Assembly (NCBI RefSeq): GCF_004341365.1
Contig: NZ_SLXH01000002.1
Coordinates: forward strand, 142,396-206,395
Length of the DNA stretch: 64,000 bases
Reading direction: 5' to 3'
Source of the DNA: Simplicispira metamorpha
GTDB lineage: Bacteria; Pseudomonadota; Gammaproteobacteria; Burkholderiales; Burkholderiaceae_C
The notes beneath the pieces are model-generated. The model saw only the letters and a program-made list of their open reading frames with translations, did no database searches and had not been told where the DNA came from. Position 1 is the stretch's first letter, and every line of letters begins with the position of its first letter. This document shows positions 15,918-25,699 of this stretch, piece after piece. A program made the position numbers and the translations under genes.

Positions 15918-17897
15918 TCAGCGTGGCGCGCGGTCGGCGGCGATTTGGGCGCGGATGTCACGGTAGCGTGGGTTGCCCGGCTCCAGCGCAATGGTCTGGT
16001 CCAGGTCTTTCAGGCTGGCTTCTTTGTTGCCTGCTTTCAGGTGGGCCATGGCACGGCCATAGTAGGCCGCTGCGTTGGGGCTTTGGGCGACCAGCGGGTT
16101 GAAAATGGCCAAGGCCGCTGGGGCATTGCCTTTGCCCACCTGGGCCAGTCCCAGCCCTTGCAGCAGGCGACTGGACCGTGGGGTGTCTTTGAGCAGCAGT
16201 TCAAAGTCGGCGATGGCCACGTCGTACTGCTGCGCGGCCAAGGCAGCTTCTGCGCGCAAGGTGCGGTATTTGGTGTGCTCTGGCGGGCTCAGCGGCGTGG
16301 TCAGCGACTGGGACAGGCTTTGGTAGGCCTGCTCCCATTGTCCCAGTGCAAACAGCGATTCGCCCTTGTGGTAGTGCAGCATGGGCATGGCAAAGCCCTT
16401 GGCTTCGGAGCGTGCAAACCAGGTCAGTGCCTGGGCATGTTTTTTATCGTACTGGTCGGCCAGTCCCAGGTTGAACAGGGCATAGCCATTGTTTTCGCCC
16501 AGTGCCAGGGCGGTGTGCAGCGCCTTGCGTGCTTCAGCCCGCGAGCCTTGCTCCACGTGATAGCCACCCAGGTTGAGGAAAGCCTGCCAGCGCCCCACCG
16601 CGTTGGCGGGGGCTTTGGTGTCGATTTTTTCAGCGGCATCGGCCCAAGCCGTTAAACCATCGCGCAGCGACAGGTTGCGTTCTGCGGCCAGTCCGGACAA
16701 CAGCAGTGCCAGCACACCGCCCACGGTGTAGATGGTGCGTGGCGAAAACCCTGTTAACACCACGGCGATGAGGCCGGGCACTGCTATCGCCCACAGGTAG
16801 CTGCGGTACAACACCAACGGGTCTTGCACCCAGACCGTGGCAAATTCAGTGAAAAACAGCAGCAGCGGAAACAGCAGGCACAGTGCGGCAAAGCTCAGCG
16901 CACCGCGCCCACGCCAGAAGAACCACACCGAGGCGGCCAGCAGCGCCACATAGCCTGCGCCGCCCACGATGTGCGGAAACGATGTGAGCGACAGCGGAAA
17001 GACCGGTCGCAAATCTATGGACATCCAGCCCACGTTCGGGAAGAACCATAGCGCGCCGTAGGTAAAAAACAGCCATGCCTCGTTGAGGATGCTCAAGGGG
17101 TACATGCGCCCACCGATGCCAGGGCTGAGCAGCTCCAACTGGCGGATGAACTCCTGTGAGCGGGCATCAAACGCCGTGGCGAAGGCACTGCCGTAAATCG
17201 ACCACAGCACGGCACTGGCCACGCCCAGAACAGCCATAGACACCACGGCCATCAGCAGGGTCTTTTTCCAGCTTGGGCGGCGAATAAAGATGTACAGGGG
17301 CAACGCCATCACTGCCAGCAAAAAGGCATGCTCTTTGGACAACACGGCGCCCACGTAGCTGAGCAGTGCCCACAAATACCAGTGTTTGGCATGGGTGAGC
17401 AGACCGCGCACATAAAACCAGCATGCCAGCACGCACAACAGCGTTGCCATGAGGATGGAGCGCTGCACCAGATAGCCCACGGCATACACTGCCACCGGGT
17501 GGACGGCAAACAGCGCCACCCCCATGCGCAGCGCTGCGGTGCGCGAGTCCTCGAAATACCCGCTGGCCTCGAACTCCGACGGAAAGCGTACCCGTGCCAG
17601 CAGCTCGCGCAGCAGCGCATACAGTGCCGCGACGGTGGCCAGATGCAGTGCGATATTGACCAGCCGTTGCTTCCACCAGCCTGTCCCGAACACCTCTTGC
17701 ACCCAGACAAAGCTGCCATAAGACAGCATCCGCTGCTTGAACGCCAACAAGCTGCCATAGCCTTCGAAAATCGTGCCTTCCACCAGGCGCTGGTCATCAA
17801 AGAGCAACTCGTTGTGCAACCCTGGCAGGTAAATGCCCAGCACAGCCACCAGGACGATGGCGCTGAAAACGAACGCCCACAGAGATGTTTTTTTCAT
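15918..17897 (-). CDS. Polytopic membrane protein with C-terminal TPR repeats (TMTC/GT-C-like)
   Basis: A 659-residue protein with about ten membrane helices in residues 1-425 and tetratricopeptide-like repeats in about 430-650 ('NLGGYHVEQGSRAEARKALH', 'ALFNLGLADQYDKKHAQALT', 'YYGRAMAHLKAGNKEASLKD'). The N-terminal lumenal loop contains LFDDQRLV, reminiscent of the acidic pair in GT-C glycosyltransferases and TMTC proteins. It sits 4 bp upstream of the GT4-GT2 fusion, whose GT2 half resembles enzymes that make lipid-linked sugars. The pair could therefore make and then use a polyprenyl-phosphate sugar. This role is inference; the topology and TPRs are visible. Confidence 0.7.
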   Translation of the reverse strand: MKKTSLWAFVFSAIVLVAVLGIYLPGLHNELLFDDQRLVEGTIFEGYGSLLAFKQRMLSYGSFVWVQEVFGTGWWKQRLVNIALHLATVAALYALLRELLARVRFPSEFEASGYFEDSRTAALRMGVALFAVHPVAVYAVGYLVQRSILMATLLCVLACWFYVRGLLTHAKHWYLWALLSYVGAVLSKEHAFLLAVMALPLYIFIRRPSWKKTLLMAVVSMAVLGVASAVLWSIYGSAFATAFDARSQEFIRQLELLSPGIGGRMYPLSILNEAWLFFTYGALWFFPNVGWMSIDLRPVFPLSLTSFPHIVGGAGYVALLAASVWFFWRGRGALSFAALCLLFPLLLFFTEFATVWVQDPLVLYRSYLWAIAVPGLIAVVLTGFSPRTIYTVGGVLALLLSGLAAERNLSLRDGLTAWADAAEKIDTKAPANAVGRWQAFLNLGGYHVEQGSRAEARKALHTALALGENNGYALFNLGLADQYDKKHAQALTWFARSEAKGFAMPMLHYHKGESLFALGQWEQAYQSLSQSLTTPLSPPEHTKYRTLRAEAALAAQQYDVAIADFELLLKDTPRSSRLLQGLGLAQVGKGNAPAALAIFNPLVAQSPNAAAYYGRAMAHLKAGNKEASLKDLDQTIALEPGNPRYRDIRAQIAADRAPR

Positions 17898-17927
17898 AGC
17901 CGTCGTCGCAGGGGCCAGCCCAGGCAG

Positions 17928-20252
17928 TTACAGAGAGTCGATGAAGCTGCGCAGCTTGTCCGAGCGGCTGGGGTGCTTGAGCTTGCGCAGCGCCTTGGCT
18001 TCGATCTGGCGGATGCGCTCACGCGTCACGTCAAACTGCTTGCCCACTTCTTCCAGCGTGTGGTCGGTGGACATCTCAATGCCGAAGCGCATGCGCAGCA
18101 CCTTGGCTTCGCGCGGCGTCAGACCGTCCAGGATGTCCTTGACCACGTCGCGCAGGCCGGCCTGCATGGCGGCGTCGATTGGCGCGGTGTTGGCGCCATC
18201 CTCAATGAAATCGCCCAAGTGGCTGTCGTCATCATCGCCGATGGGGGTTTCCATGGAGATAGGCTCCTTGGCGATCTTCATGATCTTGCGGATCTTGTCT
18301 TCCGGGATCTCCATCTTCTCGGCCAGCACGCTGGCATCGGGCTCAAAGCCAAACTCCTGCAAATGCTGGCGCGAGATGCGGTTCATCTTGTTGATCGTTT
18401 CGATCATGTGTACCGGAATGCGGATGGTGCGCGCCTGATCGGCAATCGAGCGCGTAATCGCTTGGCGAATCCACCAGGTGGCGTAGGTCGAGAATTTGTA
18501 GCCCCGGCGGTATTCGAACTTGTCCACCGCTTTCATCAGGCCGATGTTGCCTTCCTGAATCAGGTCCAGGAACTGCAAACCCCGGTTGGTGTATTTCTTG
18601 GCGATCGAGATGACCAGGCGCAGGTTGGCCTCGATCATTTCTTTTTTGGCGTTGCGCGAGGTGGCCTCACCCTCGTTCATGCGCTTGTTGATGCTTTTCA
18701 GCTCGGACAGCGGTACCACCACGCGGGTTTGCAGATCGATGAGCTTTTGCTGCAAATCTTGCACGGGTGGGATGTTGCGCGCCATCACGGCGCTCCAGGG
18801 TTTGCCGGCTGCGGCCTGCTTTTCCACCCATTCCAGGTTCAGCAGGTTGGCCGGAAACTCCTTGATGAATGTCTCTTGTGGCATGCGGCACTTGTCCACG
18901 ATGATGCGGCGCAGTTCGCGCTCTTTCTTGCGCACATCGTCCACCTGGCCGCGCACCATGTCGCACAGCTTTTCGATGGTCTTGGCCGTGAAGCGGATGG
19001 TCATCAGCTCGGCCGACAGGGCTTGCTGTGTTTTCACGTAGGCCGCAGAGCCGTAGCCTTCTTTTTCGTAGATTTTGTGGATTTTCTCGAACAGCTCGCG
19101 CAGCTTGTCAAAGCGCTCCAGTGCCTGCTTTTTCAGCTCTTCGAGCTTTTTCGTCAGCGCCTTGGAGCCACCCTTGCCGTCGTCGTCGTCGGCTTCGTCG
19201 AATTCGTCAAAGTCTTCTTCGGCCACATAGTCGTCGGCTTCGTTCGGGTTGGAGAAGCCATCGACGATGGTGGAGATGACGACCTTGCCCTCGCGGATTT
19301 CCTCGCCCATGTTGAGGATTTCGGCGATGGTGGCGGGTGAGGCGCTGATGGCCTCCATCATGGCCTGCAGGCCGCCTTCGATACGCTTGGCGATTTCGAT
19401 TTCGCCTTCGCGGGTCAGCAGTTCCACGGTGCCCATTTCGCGCATATACATGCGCACGGGGTCTGTGGTACGGCCAAATTCGCTGTCCACTGTGGACAGG
19501 GCGGCCTCGGCTGCTTCTTCGGCTTCTTCTTCCGTGGCGGCGGTCTGCGCGGTGTTGGTCAGCAGCAGGGTTTCGGCGTCAGGGGTTTGCTCATAGACGG
19601 CCACGCCCATGTCGTTGAGCATGGCGATGACCACGTCCAGCGTTTCCTGGTCGATCAGCTTGTCGGGCAAGTGATCGGAAATTTCAGCGTGGGTCAGGTA
19701 ACCGCGTGTTTTACCCAGCTTGATCAGGGTTTTCAGGCGTGAGCGGCGCTTGGCCATGTCCTCTTCGGACAGCACGGTTTCGTCCAGCCCGAACTCTTTC
19801 ATCAAGGCGCGCTCTTTGGCCTTGCTGATTTTCATGCGCAGGGGTTTGACTTTTTCTGCGGTGGGCGTAGCGGTGGTTTCTGCTTCGACTTCACCCTCGA
19901 GATCGGCTTCGATGTCCGATAGATCAGCATCGTCAGCGGAATCGCTGTCCGCGTCTGCCTTGGGCTTGCGTCCACGTTTGGCAGGTGTTTTGGCTGCGGC
20001 GCTGGTGCCCGCAGCTTTGGCTGGGCGGCCTGGGCGCTTTTTTGGCGCTTCGTCGGCAGTGGTTTTAACGTCTTCAGGAGAGAGGGCAGCAGACTTGGTC
20101 ACGGTGAGGGCTTTCGGTGCCGCTACGGGCTGGTGTGGCACGGTGGAGGCAGGTGCCGCATTCGCTGGTAGCTTGGGATGGGTTGCAGGGGTTTCCTCGG
20201 CGCCAGTGCCTGGGGCGGGCTTGGGCAACTTCGCGGACTTTGGTGCGGGCAT
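17928..20252 (-). CDS. rpoD: RNA polymerase primary sigma factor RpoD (sigma-70)
   Basis: A 774-residue housekeeping sigma factor. The first ~150 residues are a long, low-complexity Ala/Lys/Pro-rich and then acidic extension usual in Burkholderiales. Region 1.1 follows, then the acidic non-conserved region ([18 protein letters not shown]), regions 2.1-2.4 ('[20 protein letters not shown]'), region 3 and region 4.2 helix-turn-helix ([20 protein letters not shown]) near the end. It directs RNA polymerase to most promoters. It lies downstream of dnaG in the same orientation after 258 bp, enough room for its own promoter. Confidence 0.97.
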   Translation of the reverse strand: MPAPKSAKLPKPAPGTGAEETPATHPKLPANAAPASTVPHQPVAAPKALTVTKSAALSPEDVKTTADEAPKKRPGRPAKAAGTSAAAKTPAKRGRKPKADADSDSADDADLSDIEADLEGEVEAETTATPTAEKVKPLRMKISKAKERALMKEFGLDETVLSEEDMAKRRSRLKTLIKLGKTRGYLTHAEISDHLPDKLIDQETLDVVIAMLNDMGVAVYEQTPDAETLLLTNTAQTAATEEEAEEAAEAALSTVDSEFGRTTDPVRMYMREMGTVELLTREGEIEIAKRIEGGLQAMMEAISASPATIAEILNMGEEIREGKVVISTIVDGFSNPNEADDYVAEEDFDEFDEADDDDGKGGSKALTKKLEELKKQALERFDKLRELFEKIHKIYEKEGYGSAAYVKTQQALSAELMTIRFTAKTIEKLCDMVRGQVDDVRKKERELRRIIVDKCRMPQETFIKEFPANLLNLEWVEKQAAAGKPWSAVMARNIPPVQDLQQKLIDLQTRVVVPLSELKSINKRMNEGEATSRNAKKEMIEANLRLVISIAKKYTNRGLQFLDLIQEGNIGLMKAVDKFEYRRGYKFSTYATWWIRQAITRSIADQARTIRIPVHMIETINKMNRISRQHLQEFGFEPDASVLAEKMEIPEDKIRKIMKIAKEPISMETPIGDDDDSHLGDFIEDGANTAPIDAAMQAGLRDVVKDILDGLTPREAKVLRMRFGIEMSTDHTLEEVGKQFDVTRERIRQIEAKALRKLKHPSRSDKLRSFIDSL

Positions 20253-20510
20253 GGGAAAACCTCGGGGTCAAAGATGAACACAAAGAGAGCGCAAGCGCCA
20301 CGGTAAGCTGTTGGCGCAGGGGCAGGGCAAAAGCACAGGCTTTTGCCGCGGGAGGGGCAGGCCCTCAACGGCAAGATGTCTGGGCGAACATTTGGTGTGC
20401 AGTCCTTGCGGTGGTGGGGCGGTTGTGCGTGTGTGTCACGGTGGCCAGGCCCGGAGGTGCTGCTGTCGCTCTTGCCGAAAAAACCCTACATTGTACCTGC
20501 GCAGCAGATT

Positions 20511-22454
20511 TCAAGAGGACTGGTGACCCAGTCTCTCCAGGGCCACGCGCCGGGTCTGTAGGTCGCGGTAGCGTTGCAGTGCCGCCGGGTCGCTGTGGGC
20601 AGCGGCCAGAGCCTGGGTTTCTTGCGTGCGCAGTTGTTCGGCCAGCATCCGGTTGAGCAAGCCCCGCAGTTCCTGGCGCAGTTCACGGGTTTCGCCTTCG
20701 GCTTGTGCATGGGCACCGGTCATCAGCCGCACGGCCAGGTGTTCGCAGGCGCTGCCGCGCAAGCTCTCACGCAGTACCGCCCAGGGCTGCGCTCCATGTT
20801 CATGGAACTGGCCCTCCAGCCACATGAACAAGGCGGTATGGGGCTCGCCACTGGCGCACAGCGTGGCGTGGTCTTCGTGCGAGAGCTCGTCGATAAAATC
20901 CATGTGCGACAGCAGCAAGCGTGCCGCATGGTCTGCCCGGCTCACGGGGGGCGTATGGCTACCGGGGCTGGGGTGGCCATGGCCGCCATAGGCCGGTGTG
21001 CTGCCCGTTGTTTTGCGGCGATTGAAGTTTTTGCGCCCCGTACCAGTCTGGGCGGTGGGTGCCTGGTTGCTGCTGCCGTACCTCCACGGCGCGTCTTCAG
21101 CGTGGTGCTGGCGTGTGTCGCTGGCGCTGGTCTGGGTGCGGGGAGTTTGGCGCTCTGTGGTTTGGCGCCACAGATCGGCCAGGTCGTGCGTGGGCAGCTG
21201 CGCCAGGGTGGCCAGCTCACCCAGCAACTGGCGCTTGAGCGCGCCGTCGGGCAAGGCCGACCACAGCGGGCGTGCATTGCTGGCCATGTGCGCGCGGCCT
21301 TCGGGGGTGCCCAGGTCGCATTGCACCGACGCAGCTTCGATCAGGAAGCGGCTCAGCGGCATGGCCTGGCCTACCTGGCGGGCAAAGGCATCGCTGCCAT
21401 GGGCGCGGATGAAGCTGTCGGGGTCGTGCTCGGGCGGCAAGAACAAGAACTTGATGCTGCGTGTGTCGCTGGCGTAGGGCAGGGCGCCCTCCAGGGCTTT
21501 GCGCGCGGCGCGCTGGCCCGCACTGTCGCCATCAAAGCTGAAAATCACGCTCTCGGTGAAGCGAAACAGCTTGCCCACATGCTCGGGTGTACAGGCCGTA
21601 CCCAGGGTGGCAACGGCATTGGCAAAACCCAGTTGTGCCAGCGCCACCACGTCCATATAGCCTTCGGTGACAAGAACAAAGCCTTGCTCGCGGATGGCGG
21701 TGCGGGCTTCAAACAGGCCGTACAGTTCCTGGCCTTTGTGGAACACCGGCGTTTCAGGCGAGTTGAGGTATTTGGGTTTTTCATCGCCCAGCACGCGGCC
21801 ACCAAAACCGATGCACTCGCCCTTGACGTTGCGGATCGGAAACATCACCCGGTCGCGGAAGCGGTCGTAGCGCTTGTGGTCTTCTTCATTGACGATGACG
21901 AGGCCGCTTTCTTGCAGCAAGGCGTCGTCGTAGTGTGCAAACACGCTGGCCAGGTGGCGCCAGCCGTCGGGCGCATAGCCCAGGCCGTAGCGTTTGGCGA
22001 TGGCGCCCGACACGCCCCGGCCCTTCAGGTATGTCACCGCCCGGGGGGCTGTGCGCAGTTGCTGGGCGTACGCCTGCGCGGCCTTTTCCAGCACGTCGGT
22101 CAGTGTGGCCTGCTTTTGCCGCTGCGCTGCGGCGCGTTCTTTTTCCTGGGGCGTGATGTCATCGTCCGGCACTTGCAGGCCCACTTGCTGGGCCAGGTCT
22201 TGCACGGCTTCCGGGAAGCCCATGCCAGCGTGCTCCATCAAAAAGCTGATGGCGTTGCCGTTTTTGCCACAGCCAAAGCAGTGATAAAACTGCTTGGAGG
22301 GGCTGACGCTGAAAGAGGGCGACTTCTCGCCGTGGAAGGGGCACAGCCCCATGAAGTTGGCGCCGCCTTTTTTCAAAGGCACATAGCGCCCGACGATATC
22401 CACCACGTCTACGCGCGCTAGCAGTTCCTGGATAAAAGCCTGAGGGATGGTCAC
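20511..22454 (-). CDS. dnaG: DNA primase DnaG
   Basis: A 647-residue primase that makes RNA primers at the replication fork. An N-terminal CHC2 zinc-binding domain is visible (CPFHGEKSPSF with CFGCG about 20 residues later), then the RNA polymerase domain with TOPRIM motifs (EGYMDVVALAQLG and SFDGDSAGQRA), and a C-terminal DnaB-interaction region. A low-complexity Thr/Gly/Pro linker (about 430-500) separates them. The start is a GTG at 22454 (reverse-strand gtgaccatccct). It is divergent from an acyl-CoA ligase 88 bp away; rpsU, often upstream, is not present here. Confidence 0.96.
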   Translation of the reverse strand: MTIPQAFIQELLARVDVVDIVGRYVPLKKGGANFMGLCPFHGEKSPSFSVSPSKQFYHCFGCGKNGNAISFLMEHAGMGFPEAVQDLAQQVGLQVPDDDITPQEKERAAAQRQKQATLTDVLEKAAQAYAQQLRTAPRAVTYLKGRGVSGAIAKRYGLGYAPDGWRHLASVFAHYDDALLQESGLVIVNEEDHKRYDRFRDRVMFPIRNVKGECIGFGGRVLGDEKPKYLNSPETPVFHKGQELYGLFEARTAIREQGFVLVTEGYMDVVALAQLGFANAVATLGTACTPEHVGKLFRFTESVIFSFDGDSAGQRAARKALEGALPYASDTRSIKFLFLPPEHDPDSFIRAHGSDAFARQVGQAMPLSRFLIEAASVQCDLGTPEGRAHMASNARPLWSALPDGALKRQLLGELATLAQLPTHDLADLWRQTTERQTPRTQTSASDTRQHHAEDAPWRYGSSNQAPTAQTGTGRKNFNRRKTTGSTPAYGGHGHPSPGSHTPPVSRADHAARLLLSHMDFIDELSHEDHATLCASGEPHTALFMWLEGQFHEHGAQPWAVLRESLRGSACEHLAVRLMTGAHAQAEGETRELRQELRGLLNRMLAEQLRTQETQALAAAHSDPAALQRYRDLQTRRVALERLGHQSS

Positions 22455-22542
22455 GGTGCGTATTGTCTGCGCAAAGGAGTTGAGGTGCTTCGCATTACAC
22501 GCGCTAGGATTGTCATCGGCATTTACCCTTATCGATACTGCA

Positions 22543-24189
22543 ATGACCTCTATTTACGACCAGAACCTGTCCCGTAACGAAGCCAACTTTGCTTCCTTGT
22601 CGCCCTTGGGCTTTATCGAGCGCACTGCCGAGGTCTATCCTGAGCGCCTGGCCATCGTGCATGGCAGCCTGCGCCAGACCTGGGCGCAGACCTACACCCG
22701 CTGCCGCCAGCTGGCCAGCGCCTTGCAGCGCGCTGGTATTGGCAAGAACGACACCGTGGCCGTGATGCTGCCCAACACCCCGCCCATGGTCGAAGCGCAC
22801 TTTGGTGTGCCCATGTCAGGCGCCGTGCTCAATACCCTGAACACCCGGCTCGACCCGGAAACCATCGCTTTCATGCTCGACCATGGCGAGGCCAAGGCCG
22901 TGATCGTGGACCCCGAATTTGCCAGCGTGATGGCCAAGGCCCTGGCGCTGCGCCAAAGCACCGCGCCGCTGCTGCTGATCGACGTGGAAGACGCGGTGTA
23001 CGGCCCCGCCAGCCAGAAAGTCGGCAGCACCACCTACGAAGCGTTTGTGGCCAGCGGTGACGCGCAATTTGCCTGGGAGCTGCCCGCAGATGAATGGGAT
23101 GCCATCGCCCTGAACTACACGTCAGGCACCACCGGCAACCCCAAAGGCGTGGTCTACCACCACCGGGGTGCGGCGCTGAACGCCATCTCCAACGTCATGG
23201 AGTGGGACATGCCCAAGCATGCCGTGTACCTGTGGACGCTGCCCATGTTCCACTGCAACGGTTGGTGTTTTCCGTGGACGGTGGCGGCGCGTGCCGGCGT
23301 CAACGTTTGCCTGCGCCGCGTCGATGCGCAGGCCATTTTTGATGCCATCCGCCAGCACGGCGTCACGCATTACTGCGGCGCGCCCATTGTCCACGGGTTG
23401 CTGGTCAACGCGCCCGCAGCCCTGAAAGAAGGCGTGCCCGCTGGCGTCAAGGCCATGGTGGCAGGCGCTGCGCCACCGGCGTCGATGATCGAGGGCATGG
23501 AAACCCTGGGTTTCGATTTGACCCACGTGTACGGCCTGACTGAGGTCTATGGCCCGGCCACGGTGTGCGCGAAGCACGAGGACTGGAATGCGCTGGACAT
23601 TGGCGAGCGCGCCCGCCTCAACGCGCGCCAGGGTGTGCGCTACCACCTGCAACGCGCCGCCAGCGTGCTCAACCCCGAAACCATGCAGCCCGTGCCCCAC
23701 GATGGCGAAACCATGGGCGAGATCATGTTCAAGGGCAACATCGCCATGAAGGGTTACCTGAAAAACCCCGAAGCCACGGCGGACGCTTTTGCGGGCGGCT
23801 GGTTCCACAGCGGTGACCTGGCCGTGCAATACCCCGATGGCTACATCAAGATCAAAGACCGCAGCAAGGACGTGATCATCTCGGGCGGCGAGAACATCTC
23901 CTCCATCGAGGTCGAAGACGTGCTGTACCGCCACCCCGATGTGCTCTCGGCGGCCGTGGTGGCCAAGCCCGATGCCAAGTGGGGCGAGACGCCCTGCGCT
24001 TTTGTCGAACTGAAGATGGGCGCCCAGACCACCGTGGAAGACATCGTGGCGCACTGCAAAAAGCACCTGGCTGGCTTCAAGGTGCCGCGCGCCGTGGTGT
24101 TTGGCGAACTGCCCAAGACCAGCACCGGCAAGATCCAGAAGTTCGAGCTGCGCAAACAAGCCGGTTCAGCCGCTGCCATCAACGTCTGA
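22543..24189 (+). CDS. Acyl-CoA synthetase (medium-chain / methylthiopropionyl-CoA ligase type)
   Basis: A 548-residue AMP-forming ligase that activates a carboxylic acid with ATP and CoA. The phosphate-binding loop YTSGTTGNPKGVV lies at about 191-203, the adenylate motif YGLTEVYGP near 330, GGENISSIEVED near 448 and the catalytic lysine in TGKIQKFEL near 529. The opening 'DQNLSRNEANFASLSPLGFIERTAEVYPE' is typical of the DmdB/FadK-like clade acting on medium-chain or methylthio acids. Start ATG at 22543 matches that clade; an upstream in-frame start at 22447 would overlap dnaG. Confidence 0.9.
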   Translation: MTSIYDQNLSRNEANFASLSPLGFIERTAEVYPERLAIVHGSLRQTWAQTYTRCRQLASALQRAGIGKNDTVAVMLPNTPPMVEAHFGVPMSGAVLNTLNTRLDPETIAFMLDHGEAKAVIVDPEFASVMAKALALRQSTAPLLLIDVEDAVYGPASQKVGSTTYEAFVASGDAQFAWELPADEWDAIALNYTSGTTGNPKGVVYHHRGAALNAISNVMEWDMPKHAVYLWTLPMFHCNGWCFPWTVAARAGVNVCLRRVDAQAIFDAIRQHGVTHYCGAPIVHGLLVNAPAALKEGVPAGVKAMVAGAAPPASMIEGMETLGFDLTHVYGLTEVYGPATVCAKHEDWNALDIGERARLNARQGVRYHLQRAASVLNPETMQPVPHDGETMGEIMFKGNIAMKGYLKNPEATADAFAGGWFHSGDLAVQYPDGYIKIKDRSKDVIISGGENISSIEVEDVLYRHPDVLSAAVVAKPDAKWGETPCAFVELKMGAQTTVEDIVAHCKKHLAGFKVPRAVVFGELPKTSTGKIQKFELRKQAGSAAAINV

Positions 24190-24190
24190 T

Positions 24191-24260
24191 TTGCTCCTGA
24201 AAGCATAGCTGCTAGCGCCCGTCCTGCGGGCGCTAGAGCCTTCTTTTATCATTAATAAAG
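24191..24260 (+). repeat. Dispersed hairpin repeat, copy 3 (possible terminator)
   Basis: tttgctcctgaaagcatagctg followed by a perfect 10-bp stem, ctagcgcccg (24212-24221) and cgggcgctag (24227-24236), with a 5-nt loop. It is followed by the T-rich ttcttttatc, so it could terminate transcription of the acyl-CoA ligase gene. Confidence 0.75.
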
Positions 24261-24367
24261 GCAGGCGTGGCAGGCTGCCTGGGGCGGGCAGATGCTCGGC
24301 GGTGCATGGAACCGGCGCCCGCCTGGGCGGGTCACACCCGGTTTTTTGCCCCCGAAAGGAGCCCCCG

Positions 24368-25699
24368 TTGCCATCACCACTGCCACTGAATTTTTTGACC
24401 GGCTACGAGCCCTGGGTGCAAGCTGCCGCCGGGCTGGCGCTGTTGCTGCTGTTGGCCACGGCCACGCGCTTGCTGGCGCTGCTGTTGTTCATGCCCGTGC
24501 TGCGGCGCGTGCGCCAGCAGGCGCAGACCTGGCTGACCGAAGTGGCATTGCACGACGACGTGCTGCGCGGCATGGCCCGCGTGCTGCCCTCGCTGGTGGT
24601 GCAGCTGGGCGTGGAGCGCATCCCGCACCTCGACCCCACCTTTGCCACCGTGGTCGGCAACGTGGCCATGGCGTTCATGGTGGTGCAGGTGGTGCGTGCG
24701 CTCATGGCCATGCTGGACGCCGTTTTGCTGTTGCAGCAGCAAGGCAGTGCGCCGCAGGACGGGCAGGCGGAGGCGCTGAAGGCGCGCTCCATCAAGAGCT
24801 ATGTGCAGCTGGGCAAGCTGGTGCTGGTGCTGGCGGGCGCCATCGTCACCATCGCTTCGCTGCTGGACCGCTCGCCGCTGATTGTGCTGTCGGGCCTGGG
24901 GGCCATGTCGGCGGTGCTGATGCTGGTGTTCAAGGACACCATCCTGTCGTTCACTGCGGGCGTGCAGCTGTCGTCCACCGACATGCTGCGCCTGGGCGAC
25001 TGGATCGAAATGCCGCAGGTGGGCGCCGATGGCGATGTGATCGACATTGCCCTGAACACCGTCAAGGTGCAGAACTGGGACAAAACCATCACCACCATTC
25101 CGACCTGGCGGCTGGTGAGCGAGAGCTACAAGAACTGGCGTGGCATGAGCGAATCGGGTGGGCGACGCATCAAGCGCACGCTGCGGCTGGACGCCAGCTC
25201 GGTGCGCTTTCTGGATGTGGCCGAGATGGCCTATTTCTCGCGCTTTGAGCTGCTGCACGATTACATGGGCGCCAAGACCGTGGCCGTGCAAGAGGCCAAC
25301 ACCCAGGCGCGCGCACAATTGGGCGACAAGGCCGATCTGCCCGCCAACCAGCGGCGCCTGACCAACCTGGGCACCTTCCGGGCCTACGTTGAAGCCTATT
25401 TGCGCGCCCACCCGCGCATCCACCAGAACATGACGCTGATGGTGCGCACACTCGAGCCCACGCCCGAGGGTGTGCCGCTGGAGTTGTATTGCTTTACGGC
25501 CACCACGGCCTGGGTGGCCTACGAGGCCACGCAGGGCGACATCTTTGACCACCTGCTGGCCATCCTGCCCGAGTTTGGTCTGCGCCTGTACCAAAGTCCC
25601 AGCGGCAACGATATGCGCATGGGGCTGCCGGGCCAGCGCGAGGCAGCATGGCCCGGCGCTGGGGCAGAGCCCCATGGCCCCATCAGTGCAGGAGCTTGA
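24368..25699 (+). CDS. MscS-family mechanosensitive channel (YbdG/MscM-like)
   Basis: A 443-residue protein with about five membrane segments, the last being the glycine/alanine-rich pore helix region ('LSGLGAMSAVLMLVFKDTILSFTAGVQLSS'). A beta-domain ('DMLRLGDWIEMP.VGADGDVIDIALNTVKVQNWDKTITTIPT') and a cytoplasmic C-terminal domain follow. The sequence tracks the YbdG subfamily, which gives low-level osmotic-shock protection. A TTG at 24368 is chosen as start because AAAGGAG lies 8 nt upstream; the frame is open to a GTG at 24302. Its 3' end overlaps that of convergent gltS by 17 bp. Confidence 0.9.
   Translation: MPSPLPLNFLTGYEPWVQAAAGLALLLLLATATRLLALLLFMPVLRRVRQQAQTWLTEVALHDDVLRGMARVLPSLVVQLGVERIPHLDPTFATVVGNVAMAFMVVQVVRALMAMLDAVLLLQQQGSAPQDGQAEALKARSIKSYVQLGKLVLVLAGAIVTIASLLDRSPLIVLSGLGAMSAVLMLVFKDTILSFTAGVQLSSTDMLRLGDWIEMPQVGADGDVIDIALNTVKVQNWDKTITTIPTWRLVSESYKNWRGMSESGGRRIKRTLRLDASSVRFLDVAEMAYFSRFELLHDYMGAKTVAVQEANTQARAQLGDKADLPANQRRLTNLGTFRAYVEAYLRAHPRIHQNMTLMVRTLEPTPEGVPLELYCFTATTAWVAYEATQGDIFDHLLAILPEFGLRLYQSPSGNDMRMGLPGQREAAWPGAGAEPHGPISAGA

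Noticed and set aside
17328..19340. 670-codon frame on the + strand opposite the TPR protein and rpoD
   Set aside because: Spans two clear reverse-strand genes and has His/Gln/Leu-rich shadow composition.
20574..22421. 615-codon + strand frame opposite dnaG
   Set aside because: Antisense shadow; dnaG has complete zinc and TOPRIM motifs.
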